In this document: in pieces, positions 10,978-21,913 of the stretch
Layout: every line of letters starts with the position of its first letter
Position numbering within the stretch: the stretch's first letter is position 1
DNA from: Corbicula japonica
Taxonomy: Eukaryota; Mollusca; Bivalvia; Venerida; Cyrenidae
DNA: 64,000 nucleotides
Reading direction: 5' to 3'
Assembly (NCBI GenBank): GCA_038501625.1
Contig: JAZAYU010000202.1
Coordinates: 620,001-684,000 of the forward strand
Notes under the pieces: generated by a model
Databases searched by the model: none
Seen by the model: only the letters and a program-made list of their open reading frames with translations
Told to the model about the DNA's origin: nothing
Translations under genes and position numbers: made by a program

Positions 10978-13900
10978 CATTATACATCTGATAGTATATT
11001 AATATGTTCTTACAATGTTCGAGGTCTAAGTGAATCTAAGAAACGCAAACAAATATTTCAATGGCTTAAAGATAAAAACTACTCAATTTGTCTACTACAG
11101 GAAACTCACTCTATTGAAAGTCATCAACAAAAGTGGCAAGATGAGTGGCAAAAAGAAACCTTTTTCAGTGGTGTTAATTCAAATAAAGAAGGTGTAGGCA
11201 TCCTACTTAATATACAGGGAAATTATTCTATAAATAACTATACTGAGATTGTTATTGGTAGATTAATCTCACTCGAACTAACAATAAATGAAAATGAATT
11301 CCTACTCATAAATATATATGGTCCAAATAATGATAATACTAATATATTTGAAAAACTTGAACAGTATATATTAAAACATAATGATAAAAATATTATTATA
11401 GGAGGAGATTTTAATACAGTTATTAACCCAGAAAAAGATAAACAAAATGGTAGAAAAGATACAAATTTAAAATGCAGAACAAAAGTAAACGAAATAATAC
11501 AATTTAATAATTTAACCGACATTTGGAGAGAACAAAATATACATAAAAAAGAATTCACGTGGCACTCAAATACTACTCCAAAGATATATAGTAGATTAGA
11601 CTATTTTCTGGTTTCAGAATATTTTGCAAAAAAGGTCATCAGCAGTCAAATAAAACCAAGTTTTAAATCAGATCATTCCATTGTTATCATTAAAATAGAT
11701 TTGACATTAATAAAAAAAGGGCCAGGTTATTTCAAATTAAACAACAGTCTATTACTTAATATAGAATATCAAAATATAATTAAAGCAAGTATAGAAAATA
11801 CTGTAAAGGAAAATAAGGAAGCTAATCCAAATACACTTTGGGAATTAATTAAAGGATCAATAAGAAATGAGACTATAAAATATTCTACATTTAAAAAGAA
11901 AAAAGATGAACAAGAAGAAAAAACAATTATAAAAGAGATTAGTGATATTGAAAGCAACATCAACAATAACATTAATTCAGATGCTAACAAAATAAATCTT
12001 ATTAAAAAACAAGAAGAATTAGAAAAATTTTACGAGAAAAAGGTAAATGGTCTTATAATTCGTTCAAAAGCTATAAATATTGAATCAAATGAGAAAAATA
12101 CAAAATATTTTGCAAATTTAGAAAAAAGACATGCAGAGAAAAAAATAATTAATAAATTAATAATTAATGATAAAGAAATAACAGACATTGATATAATACT
12201 AAAAGAACAAGAAAATTTCTATAAAAGCATTTACAGTTCTAAATGCGTTAAAACACCACAATATGACTATTTTAAAAATTCAATGAACGTATTAAGTGAA
12301 AATATGTCTTAAGAATGCGATGGAAGTCTTACGGAATACGAATGTCGTTTAGCACTCTTCGACATGAAATATAATAAAAGTCCTGGTTCCGATGGTATTA
12401 CTGTAGAATGTTATAAAACGTTTTGGCTAGAATTAAAAGAATATTATGTAAACTCAATAAACTACTCATTTGTAAATGGAAAATTATCGAATCTTCAGAA
12501 TCAAGGTTTAATCACACTTTTACCAAAACCTGGAAAAGATTTAAATAATTTAGCCAACTGGAGGCCAATTAGCTTATTAAATGTCGATTATAAAATAGCA
12601 ACAAAAGCAATCGCAAATAGAATTAAAAAAGTATTACCATATCTCATTAGACCAGAACAAACAGGATTTATTAAAGGAAGATACATTGGTGAAAATGTAA
12701 GATTAATATTTGAAATCATTGATTATGTCGAAAAAAATAATTTACCATGTTTACTCTTTTTCTCGGACTTTGAACGAGCCTTTGATAGCCTTGAACATAA
12801 CTTTATTTATAAATGTTTAAAACACCTTAAATTTGGGGAATCTTTTATACAATGGATTAAGTTGTTTTATAAAAATGCTAAAAGTGCAGTAATCAACAAC
12901 GGTTTTATATCAGACTTTTTTTCAATAGAGAGAGGAGTTCGACAAGGTTGTCCTTTATCATCCGCGCTATTTATAATATGTATCGAATTTTTGTCACATA
13001 CAATACATGAAGATAAAATAATTAAAGGTATAAAAATAAATAATAACGAAATAAAACAGACTTTATTTGCTGACGACGCGACTTTTGTTAACGATGGGGG
13101 AAAACTATCCTTTGAAAGATTAATTAATGTAATATCAGATTTTGAAAACATCTCGGGTTTGAAACTTAACACATCTAAATCAACAATATTAAGAGTAGGC
13201 ACATTAAATAAATCAAATATAAAACTTGCAGCAGACAAAAATTTCATATGGACCTCGAGTCATGCAAGGACCTTAGGAATTACGTTTTATAATAACAGAG
13301 AGCAAAATTTAATTAATAATTTAGAACCTAAAATTCTAGAATTCAAAAACTGTCTTAAACAATGGCAACATAGAAAACTAACACTTCTTGGTAAAGTGAC
13401 CGTAATTAAAACATTCGCATTACCAAAACTCATATATCCCTTTACGGTGCTAGACAATCCGACAGAAAAGATTATTTCAGAGATAAATCAAGCATTATTT
13501 ACATTCTTGTGGGATGGAAAACCAGATAAAATTAAACGAAAAGAAATTGTAAAAAAATATGAAAATGGTGGTTTAAAAGTTACAGATATAAAATGTTTCT
13601 TAACTTCAATAAAGGCATGCTGGGTAAAACGATTATTAAATGAAGAAAACAAAGGGCAGTGGAAAAATTTCTACTCAAATGTTCTAAATAAATATGGAGG
13701 AAATCTTATTTTTGAATGTAATTTGAATGCAAAAGACATAAAACTAATGTTCAAAAAAAATATATTTCTGGCTAACATTATAACAGCATGGCGCGAAATT
13801 TCGGTCAGCTGTAATAAAACTAATAAGAATATAGAAAAACATATATTGTGGAATAATTCAGAAATAAAAAATGATTTTGGTATAATTTTCAACAAAAACA

Positions 13901-14724
13901 TGTATAATAAGGGTATAAAATTTATAGAACACTTTTATGATTTTCGTAAAAAGCAGTTTTATACATTTAATGAAGCCAAGTTTTTGTTCAATTTAGAAAA
14001 CAAAGAATTTCTAGAATACCACAAGATAATAAAAAGTATTCCACTTTGTTATGTTAAAACGTTAGACCAGACCACTTTAACGAGCTTGAGAAAAAATTAC
14101 CTACTCGAAAAACTAAATACATCTAAAACTCCAAATAAACTGTTTTATGATATTCTACTCAAAAATAAACAAATTGAACCAGTGAAATCTGAAAATAAAT
14201 GGGAAACCATTTTACAAAATAAAAATATTAATTGGGAAAAAGTTTACTCCAACATATTTATATCAAGTATTGATACGGTATTCAGAAATTTTCAGTACAA
14301 ATATTTACGTAGAATAATACCCACAAATAAGTACCTTTATAAATGTAATCTTACTATGTCGCAATCATGTGATTTTTGTAACACTCATATTGAAACAAAT
14401 GAGCACCTGTTTTGGAACTGTCCCTATAGTCAACATTTATGGTCACAATTACAGTCTCTATTAAATACAAAAGGAACACCAGTATCTTTTAATCTGGAAA
14501 ATATTAGTTTAGGTATTATGAACCAAACAATAAAAGACAACAGCATAAACTATATTATAATTGCATGCAAGTATTATATTTTTAAAATGAAAATTAAGAA
14601 AAGTGTTCCAAACTTCGAACATTTTATTTCATTTTTGAACTATAGAATAGAATTAGAAAAAGAAGTAGCTTTCTTGAAAAACAAACTTGAAAAGCACCAA
14701 ATGAAATGGTCCTTCTACATCTAA
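10978..14724 (+). pseudogene. LINE ORF2: AP endonuclease plus reverse transcriptase, one nonsense codon
   Basis: One frame runs from the stop at 10975-10977 to TAA at 14722-14724, about 1248 codons, broken only by TAA 12310-12312. Endonuclease: S-Y-N-V-R-G-L near 11008, L-Q-E-T-H, G-G-D-F-N-T (11401), F-T-W-H-S, R-L-D-Y-F and S-D-H (11668-11676). Reverse transcriptase: N-K-S-P-G-S-D-G (12373), L-L-P-K-P-G-K-D, N-W-R-P-I-S-L-L-N, G-V-R-Q-G-C-P-L-S and the catalytic F-A-D-D (13066-13077). The C-terminus has a CX2CX8HX4C knuckle near 14368. Together they nick the target and reverse-transcribe from it. The frame lacks an ATG before the endonuclease, so its start is lost or lies in a shifted frame. 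Confidence 0.9.
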
Positions 14725-15041
14725 TCTTTTTTTTTCCTCGTACACTGGAAATGACCAAACTATTCCCTTTTTCTTCATTTTTTTTATTTCCTTTTGTAAT
14801 CACGTGTAATTATCTAAACATATATTTTTACAAGACTTTACCTAATAGGGAGACTCCACAACAAAATCGCTTAGCTTGCAATATTAACATTTTGTATATG
14901 CTGTTAACACAGTTAAATCAAAAAAACAAATTATATATTATTTGAATGTTAATTAGTTTTGGAAATTATGAAAATATGTATTGATGTAATATTGTATATG
15001 CAAGTGAAAGTGAATAAACGGGGTTACCCGTAAGGGGCCTC

Positions 15042-15055
15042 AAAAAAAAAAAAAA
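15042..15055 (+). other. LINE poly(A) tail
   Basis: Fourteen A residues directly before the right TSD, confirming orientation and target-primed insertion. Confidence 0.9.
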
Positions 15056-15072
15056 GGATAAAAACTAACAAA
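15056..15072 (+). repeat. Right LINE target-site duplication
   Basis: Identical to 7770-7786 and directly after the poly(A) tail; the TIR sequence (cgcggagtagg) resumes immediately. Confidence 0.9.
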
Positions 15073-15409
15073 CGCGGAGTAGGTAAATGAACTAATAAGG
15101 TAAACGAGGAAGAAAAGGGAAATAATACGAGGCACTATTATCGTTCTGGGATCTCACGTCATTATAGTTATTGCAATTTTTGCAGAGTACACACTTATAA
15201 ACACACATATTGATAACATTGATACTCGACAAATGAGATACAGTCCAGAGTGTAAGCAGTTTTTCTGGGTAGGACAGAAACTTTTTGGAGGTCGTTGTAT
15301 TCGATTTATAACTGGAATGAAAAGTGTAACAAAACTGTTGGAGGGACATACGTTACTTGATCCGCAACAAAAACTTAGAACGTCACACTACAAAAGGAAT
15401 GCAATGTTT

Positions 15410-15910
15410 TTAAGTGGAAATATTTCTTCTCAGACGGAAGAATTTATCTACAATATCAACTTTCCCGTTCTTTTCTAAAGCCTTGACGACACTTGGTATG
15501 CGAGATATAATATTTGCATCATACTGAGAATGATCACTTGGTTTGTCTCTCAACAGATCATCAATATATTCATTCTTACCATCGTCGGGTATTCCAGGCA
15601 TTACACTGCATCCGACGGTTTGATGTTGAATCATTACTGGGAGAAATGGATGTTAACATTGAATGGTCATGAAAAGCAGTTCTTTCTTGTTAGATGATTT
15701 CTTTGGAGTAAATAATTTGACAAATTTTGACGAAGGTGTATTTCTAGAACAATCACGCTTTGTTGTTTTTTTTCTATAATGGTAACGTTTAGGCGAAAAA
15801 AAAATATAACTGGTTTTCTCTTCAGCAGATCTTCTTGATTCTGGAAAGAAGAAGCCCTTGACTCCCCTTTTTATTGTTGAAACCCATTTCTTTAAATATA
15901 TGGCAAATGT
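15410..15910 (-). pseudogene. Broken coding remnant inside the 637-bp-TIR element
   Basis: Minus-strand reading gives three disconnected protein-like stretches. One starts near 15910 (G-T-H-N-E-T-F-A-I-Y-L-K-K-W-V) and runs into a T-tract. A Lys/Arg/Ser-rich stretch follows around 15660-15780, and a 74-residue frame ends at 15410. The position between TIR arms suggests remains of the element's own protein, but no DDE or other motif is visible and no family is recognised. Stops and frame changes separate the pieces. Confidence 0.3.
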
Positions 15911-16974
15911 CTCATTATGAGTGCCTACAACAAAAAGTATAGTAGATAATATACTATATAAATCAGTTCAATGCCTTTTCAAATGAGAAACTCTCATGAA
16001 AGTACCATATTAAAAAATAACACAAAAGTTATGTGGAAAGATATTTTGCAGATTAGTCACATTTAAATTTACTTGTCCGTCAGGTGTCTATTAAGTTATT
16101 TAAAAAACGCACTGTATTGTGTTTATAAGTGTGTACTCTGCAAAAATTGCAATAACTATATATGACGTGAGATCCCAGAATGATAATAATGTTTCATATT
16201 ATTTCCCTTTCCTTACTCGTTTACCTTATTAGTTCATTTACCTACTCCGCGTTCGTTAGTTTTTACCCTTAGAAATTTTATACTGCACCTCCAGTCCCGA
16301 TCTCTCACCTCCAGTCCCAATCAAATTTTGACAGAAAGTATCCCCATAAAATCGATTTCACAACGGGAAATAAGATTTATGTATGTTTTGTAACTAATGC
16401 TGATAGACTGATGCAGTAGATGTGGAGCAAATGGTCATTTTGGAGAAAAACTACTGATTTTCTGTTTATCAACCTGTTGAATCTCACTTTAGATACGAGG
16501 GAGAATGAGGAAATCTCAGCGAATCCAACGACTTCAGGGAAACTACTCAGCGCACATAAGGTTTATTCTAATTAAGGTCGAACTATGTTTTTACTTTTTT
16601 GTCAGCGTTTGTACATATCGTGAAAATATTGGTAAAACGGCATCACCCACCTTGTTGTCGTCGAATTTATACACGCACCTCGCTCACCGGAATACGCGCA
16701 CCTCATTTTATCGGTATCACCGTCGGGACTGGAGGTGCGCGTTTAGTAGCAGTGGTAAACATACCTAAAACGTTGTCAAACTGCGACGGAAATTTCCTAT
16801 TTTAAGTTCGTTATGTGCCGGAAAATTACGACAAACTAATGTGACGTAGTATATGACGTCACATAGAACACGGGAAGCTGGACATTGTTTGATACGGAAT
16901 TTCTAATCTGATGAGTTTTATCAATTTTGCGAAAAAGATGCACTTTACTAAAATCATTCATGGGTATATAATAA

Positions 16975-17330
16975 AGCCAATACTTCCAGAAAGTACTTGC
17001 TGGCTGATAAATCAGTATATGTCAACACTACCTTTAGTGCTTGTTGACTGATGAACCAGTATAAGCCAAACTACCTTTAGAGCTTAATAGCTGATAAACC
17101 TGTATTAGCAAATACTTCCAGTATAATGCAAGTTAGTGTCTGTTGACAGAAGAACAAGTTTAAGCCAATAATTCCAGTTAGTGCTTGTTGACTAATGAAC
17201 CAGTAAAAGTCAATACTTCCAGTTAGTGTTTGCTGGCTGATGGACTTGCATAAGATGATACTCCAAGTTAATGCTTGCTGGCTGAAGAAGCGATATGAAA
17301 CAGTATATCCAGTATAAATTAGGTTGATGA
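16975..17330. repeat. Right remnant of the 45-bp minisatellite
   Basis: About eight degenerate units (ccaatacttccag, gtgcttgttgactg, ctgatgaaccagtat) matching the edge-type units at 6830-7047. Shows that the 9.9-kb block between is an insertion. Confidence 0.82.
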
Positions 17331-17454
17331 ACAAATATTAGGAATCACATATGCCAAGTGCTTATGCAATTGAGTGTATCATGTGAAGAGATTTTGACTA
17401 AACATTACACAAGTCATACTATTTGCATATGATAAGATTTATGTTATATTTTAG

Positions 17455-17692
17455 TTTGAAGCCCGTTTCAAGCTTACACTGATAACTACAAATGCCTCAG
17501 TCAGTGCCAGACATGAGTGTGTGAACAATATCACCAAAAAACCAGACACATTTGATGTGGTCAACAAACAGCTGGCTTGTTATGGTACATCCCACAACCT
17601 TACAGCTCAGACACCAGTATTCAGTACTCCAGTGACCTCATGTGCCTTAAAGACATATAAAAAGATGACAAGTTCTGGTGAAGAAAAATGTG
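17455..17692 (+). CDS. Predicted exon 2, extracellular Cys-containing segment
   Basis: Acceptor TATTTTAG and donor G|GTATGA bound an open frame of about 79 residues that starts in phase 0, matching the end of the exon at 3888-4081, and ends in phase 1. The segment has four Cys (HEC, ACY, SCA and the last residue EKC) and sequons NAS, NIT and NLT, so a luminal or extracellular location is likely. It lies immediately after the right-hand remnant of the 45-bp minisatellite. No family recognised; it probably completes the domain begun in the previous exon. Confidence 0.68.
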
Positions 17693-18357
17693 GTATGATC
17701 TTTATTTGACATTTTGATAATTTATCATTAAGGTTTTTATGTTCATATTGAATGGAGTATACATGTACTTACAATGGTATGTAAACAATTTTGATGAGAA
17801 AACGACATATTAACTGTAATCCATAAATTAAACAAAATGTTTTTAACATCAATATTTCTATTAAAGGTTATTTATGTGAGGAAATCAATCTGATATAAAC
17901 GTTGGTATGTGTTCCTGCTTTTATGTTAGCCAGTCACGTACCAATTTGTTCGGACTGGTTTAAAAATAGTCACATTATTAGTGGGTATGAAATTCAGACC
18001 AATTTTTATATTGATTTTTCTATACCAGTGTTATCTTGTTTGTTGCATTTGCTTATGAAAATTGGGTTAATTACTTTGGAAAGCTTAATCAATAATGTGT
18101 TGTCTCTTTATCAGTAGTAAACTTATAATAACTGTTATCGGTATATTGAAATATCCAGCTTAAGTTTGGATCATGTTTGTAGCAACTTTCAATTGCTATA
18201 CAATTATAAACCATACATGCCATTGTTATTGTTTTTTTAACAAATTTATTCCAAGTAAACCAAAATATTTTAGCAACAACTTAAGTTTAAGAGAAGACGA
18301 GATAAAATGTGCATGTGCACACTTTAAACATAATCAGAGTTTATAAAATTTTTCCAG
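17693..18357. other. Intron tract
   Basis: AT-rich, no repeat or protein frame recognised. Confidence 0.4.
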
Positions 18358-18507
18358 TATCCATTGGTCCAGCTGAATTCTATGATAGTGTTAGTGCTTC
18401 AGTTATGCCATGCCCTGTGGGCCAGTATCAGGATGGACTTGCACAAACCAGCTGTAAGACCTGCTTAGGGGATTCTTATTCAAATGCTGACCGCACATCT
18501 TGTAAAG
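18358..18507 (+). CDS. Predicted exon 3, GCC2/GCC3 (ephrin-receptor-like) Cys module
   Basis: A 150-nt exon with acceptor TTTTTCCAG and donor GTAAAT, phase 1 at both ends. It encodes one 50-residue module with the pattern C-P-x-G-x-Y-x-D-G-x(6)-C-x-x-C-x-G-x-x-Y-S-x(6)-C, typical of GCC2_GCC3/Ephrin_rec_like repeats in SCUBE, SVEP1 and other matrix or receptor proteins. These repeats form small disulfide-bonded folds in extracellular protein. The symmetrical 1-1 phase allows the module to be duplicated or skipped without changing frame. Two similar modules follow at 19386 and 21261. Confidence 0.82.
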
Positions 18508-19385
18508 GTAAATTATATAGAGTTCAATTGATTTGTGTAAGCAATGAATGTGTGAATTACCGCTAGCAAACTCTCTCACAAGATTCATAAGGCTTCTCAA
18601 CAACTGTGCTGGCCAGACATTGGGTGATCAACTGAAATGTTTGAATTATCAAAATTTGTAAAAATAAATTAATCTGACATAAAACAAGTAAGAAGTTTAC
18701 ATTCTCCAAATATTTTAACTCTAATAATATAATTTTCTTATCAAGGGTTTATAAATTATTACTGGTACTAAATTGTTATATTATCATCTACAATTTCTCA
18801 ACAGATAATCCACAGTAGACTTGATTTTCACTGATAACACAATGTTATATATTATTTAAGAATGTTAATGATAGCTCCAAATAATGTACAATAATGTACT
18901 CTCTAAAAATAATATCATGTTAAGTTGTCTAAAATTAAAACAACAGAATGTCAGAATGTTTACTGAATTTAGGAATTCTCATCTTAACAGATGTTATTGA
19001 TAACTTAAAGTTTCAAGTCACAAGGTGTTGGTGTTTTACACTCTAGCTACAACCCTGACTATCAGGAAGCAAACGGCAGTGATCTGATAAGACATTACCC
19101 AAACATATAGATAATTTCTTAGATATAAACAAACATGTAATAACAAGTTTGCCCACATCGTGGAGATTTGTAGTTCTATTGAGGCACTTCTCATTGAGGT
19201 AATGTCGATTGTTCTACCAAGTTGTTAATTGATAAAAAAAATAGTCAATATTCATCATCAGCATATTTTGCTGTCACAGTTTTATAAAATAGTTGTTTTG
19301 AGAAATGCACAATGCCAGATCTCTGTTGTAAACAAACTGTCATTTAAATTAACTTTTGTTAAGCAAAATGAATGTTTTATTTTAG
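18508..19385. other. Intron tract
   Basis: AT-rich, no feature beyond the flanking splice sites. Confidence 0.4.
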
Positions 19386-19544
19386 CCACGTGCCCAAAAG
19401 GTTTCTGGTCAGCAGCTGGCTTCTATCCATGTAAACCATGTGCCCCAGATACTTACTGGGCAAACAAGACAACATGTACTCCATGTCCAGCTGATACCAG
19501 CACTGTAGGTCAAGAGGGAGTTACCGATATATCCAATTGCTATC
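19386..19544 (+). CDS. Predicted exon 4, second GCC2/GCC3 Cys module
   Basis: A 159-nt, phase 1-1 exon with acceptor TTATTTTAG and donor GTGAGT. It encodes a 53-residue repeat beginning A-T-C-P-K-G-F-W and ending S-N-C-Y, with internal CKPC and CTPCP pairs. It is homologous in layout to the module at 18358 and the one at 21261. An open frame extends upstream of the acceptor, but that part has no Cys spacing and sits before a good acceptor, so it is taken as intron. Confidence 0.82.
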
Positions 19545-20046
19545 GTGAGTATTACAGTCAATCATAACAAGGAAAATAGAAACCATGCTGTCTCATTTTA
19601 TTTTAGAATTATGATTTTTTGGGTTAATCGCCCAACGGTACTGTTATCATTTGTATTTACTGGACAACTAATTTATCTGACAAAATTTATGTTATTCAAA
19701 TATACTATTTTATTTGATTCGGAAACAGTAATGCCAGAATCATCTAAGATACCTCTTTGCTCCCAATGTAAATATCAGCAGCATAGCAATCAGGTAATGA
19801 TAACTACCTGTCTTTTTTTTTACAATGAAATACAATGTATCACCGAACTGTGATGAAGGGGATTCATTGTAACTGGGAATGCACAAGTCTTGAGGCGCCA
19901 AAGATATTTTATTTTATTTCAAAACCAGTCTACAGAATGGTTTTGGTGCAAGTATTTAGGAAAAAATAAAGCAGCAGGTAGAAAGAATATCATGAATTGA
20001 TGACAATTCAATATTGACATGTTTATTTTCAATATATTACTACGTT

Positions 20047-20826
20047 ATGTTAAGTTCCCACTGCTGATCCGATCAATTCGATCAAGCAATTGGGCACTGG
20101 TCTGGCTCGGTCAGTATGAGTGATCAGGAGTGGTCGGGAAGTTCTACCTTGGTCGGCATCACTCAGGCTTCCTACCCGATTTTTTTTGACATGTCAAAAA
20201 TATTCGAGTAGCAATCGTGTAGCCAAGCGGTCAAGAAGCGCTCGTGCAGCGATCGTGGTTTGGTCAAGTAGAAGACCGAGTTGATCAAGAAGCAATCGTG
20301 TAGCGATTTGGTCGAATTGACATCTTTTACTCGATCTGTACCCGATCATCTCGACTTCTACTCGAATATCATCTGATTGCAACCCGATCAACTCGACCTC
20401 TGTTCAAACTGGTGTCCACATTAACTAGACTGCTACTCGATTGCTACTCGTTCGAGTAGCCCAGTGGTCGAGAAGCGCTCGGGAAGTGATCGTGTATTGG
20501 TCGAGTAGAAGATAAAGTTATTCAAAAAGTTTCGGTACACGACCTTCAAAGACTCGAGAATGACCATGTTAAGCTGGTCAGGTGAAGATCTGGCAGCGAT
20601 CGAGAGCACAGGTCCAGTTGGTCAAGCTGAGTTGAAATCGATAAGATGGTTAGGTTGACATCGTAAAGGAGTCGTGAATTTTCGTGTGGGATCATGATCG
20701 AATGATTGACTAGAGGTCGAGAATAAGTCTTGCATACACCTTAAGTCGAGCTTGATCGGGCTCAATCGGGAAATTTAGGGGATCAGGATGATCGAGTTGA
20801 TCGGATCGGCAGTTGGAACTTAGCAT
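20047..20826. mobile_element. 780-bp TIR element rich in TCGA/GATC motifs
   Basis: Ends atgttaagttcc and ggaacttagcat are inverted repeats, followed inward by gatccgatcaa/ttgatcggatc. The interior is dense in repeated gatcga, tcgagtag and gtcgtgtagc motifs on both strands. No transposase. It lies in the intron between exons 4 and 5. Confidence 0.65.
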
Positions 20827-21260
20827 TAAAGATTCACCCACATAGGTACTTGCTATTACTTGCGCATTATTATCTTTTTTTAGAAACAGTTATTGCTTTC
20901 CCAATTGATAAAGATGATGCTCAACTGGAAAATGGCTGCTTAGTGAATATTTATTTCATACACTTAAATTTTAAAATGAAAACTTGAAAACAAAAATTTA
21001 AACTCTGGTAAATTGAGCATTCTAAAAGTTACCAGTTTTTCTGCTGCCTTCATTTGGAGTCTTTTTTACAATATGAAACTGAACATTTCAGTGTCAAATA
21101 ATCATGCTTTGTAAAAGAAGAACCAATAATAATTCTATGCAAGTTTTTCATTGTTTATGTTGTTAGACATTTTAAATGTGAAATAAAGAGGAATTTATTT
21201 GGAATGTATACTGTGTTGTTTAGCAGGCTAATTAATTATGATTTCTATTGTGTATTTTAG

Positions 21261-21440
21261 CCAAGTGTCCGGTTGGCAGCTACTCACTGTCCGGATATAA
21301 CATAACTGGCTGTACACTATGTCCCAACAACTTCTATCAGGACCAGACAGGACAGATGATGTGCAAGGAGTGTGATGTTGCTCAGTTTACATCACAGATT
21401 GGTAGCACTGCCAATGCCAACTGCACTGCTATTAATGACA
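21261..21440 (+). CDS. Predicted exon 5, third GCC2/GCC3 Cys module
   Basis: A 180-nt, phase 1-1 exon with acceptor GTATTTTAG and donor GTAAGT. It encodes about 60 residues starting P-K-C-P-V-G-S-Y-S, then CTLCP, a Y-Q-D-Q-T-G-Q stretch and CKECD, ending with A-N-C-T-A. This is the clearest of the three GCC2/GCC3 repeats, and the Y-Q-x-x-x-G-Q motif is typical of the family. The intron on its 3' side holds a fold-back element and a mariner. Confidence 0.85.
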
Positions 21441-21913
21441 GTAAGTGATAACTCACCAGAGTTCAGCTAGAGGTTTTATGGATTTTCACCAAACTTCACA
21501 TTATTGTGACTATAGGAAGGTGGAGTGTTATTTCTATGAATCACGGGCATACCTTAAATGACATGGTCACAATTAAGGTTTTAAGGTCCACATACGCCAA
21601 AAAATCTAGTTCATGGAGCAGAAGTAAATAATTAATTATAGTTCTTCAGCAAAACTGAGCAAACACGTTTTACATTAATGAGACGGATTGTTGTGTTCAT
21701 GGATTTTATCCTTTCTTCAAGGTCAAGCTTAGGGTTCAAAAGTCAGATATTGTGCACATTGCTGTGACACCCTGGCTAACCTGGTACGCTTCGCGAACGG
21801 CACTACGCCATGATCACGGCATATGCAAAGCTTTAAACCGGCATAACCGGTGTCAATGTAGGAGGTTTTGTGGGGTAAGGTAAGAAAATCGCAGAGTTTT
21901 TGGCTGGATTTCA

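Larger units (their letters stand above)
7787..15055 (+). mobile_element. L1/Tx1-like non-LTR retrotransposon, 5'-truncated
   Basis: About 7.27 kb between perfect 17-bp direct repeats ggataaaaactaacaaa (7770-7786 and 15056-15072), ending in a 14-A tail (15042-15055) after a short 3' UTR. It carries an ORF1 C-terminal fragment, a long AT-rich spacer holding a MITE, and a nearly intact endonuclease/reverse-transcriptase ORF2. It sits inside the left TIR of the 7284-16754 element; the uninterrupted sequence can be read in the right TIR. The perfect TSD and single disabling stop imply a recent insertion. Confidence 0.9.
7284..16754. mobile_element. ~2.2-kb element with 637-bp TIRs, interrupted by a LINE
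   Basis: The left arm is 7284-7786 plus 15073-15205; the right arm is 16118-16754 inverted. Ends are cactgct and agcagtg, and both sides are flanked by gtaaa (7279-7283 and 16755-16759), a possible 5-bp TSD. Removing the LINE and one 17-bp duplication gives about 2185 bp with ~910 bp between the arms. Arm identity looks above 90%. Each arm contains gcacctccagtccc motifs in both orientations. CACTG termini recall several cut-and-paste superfamilies; I cannot assign one. Confidence 0.75.

Noticed and set aside
12867..13247. 126-residue minus-strand frame inside the LINE
   Set aside because: Shadow of ORF2, whose plus-strand reading carries all polymerase motifs.
17902..18117. 71-residue frame in the intron before exon 3
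   Set aside because: Starts at GTG, lacks Cys spacing and splice sites, and lies between two well-supported exons.
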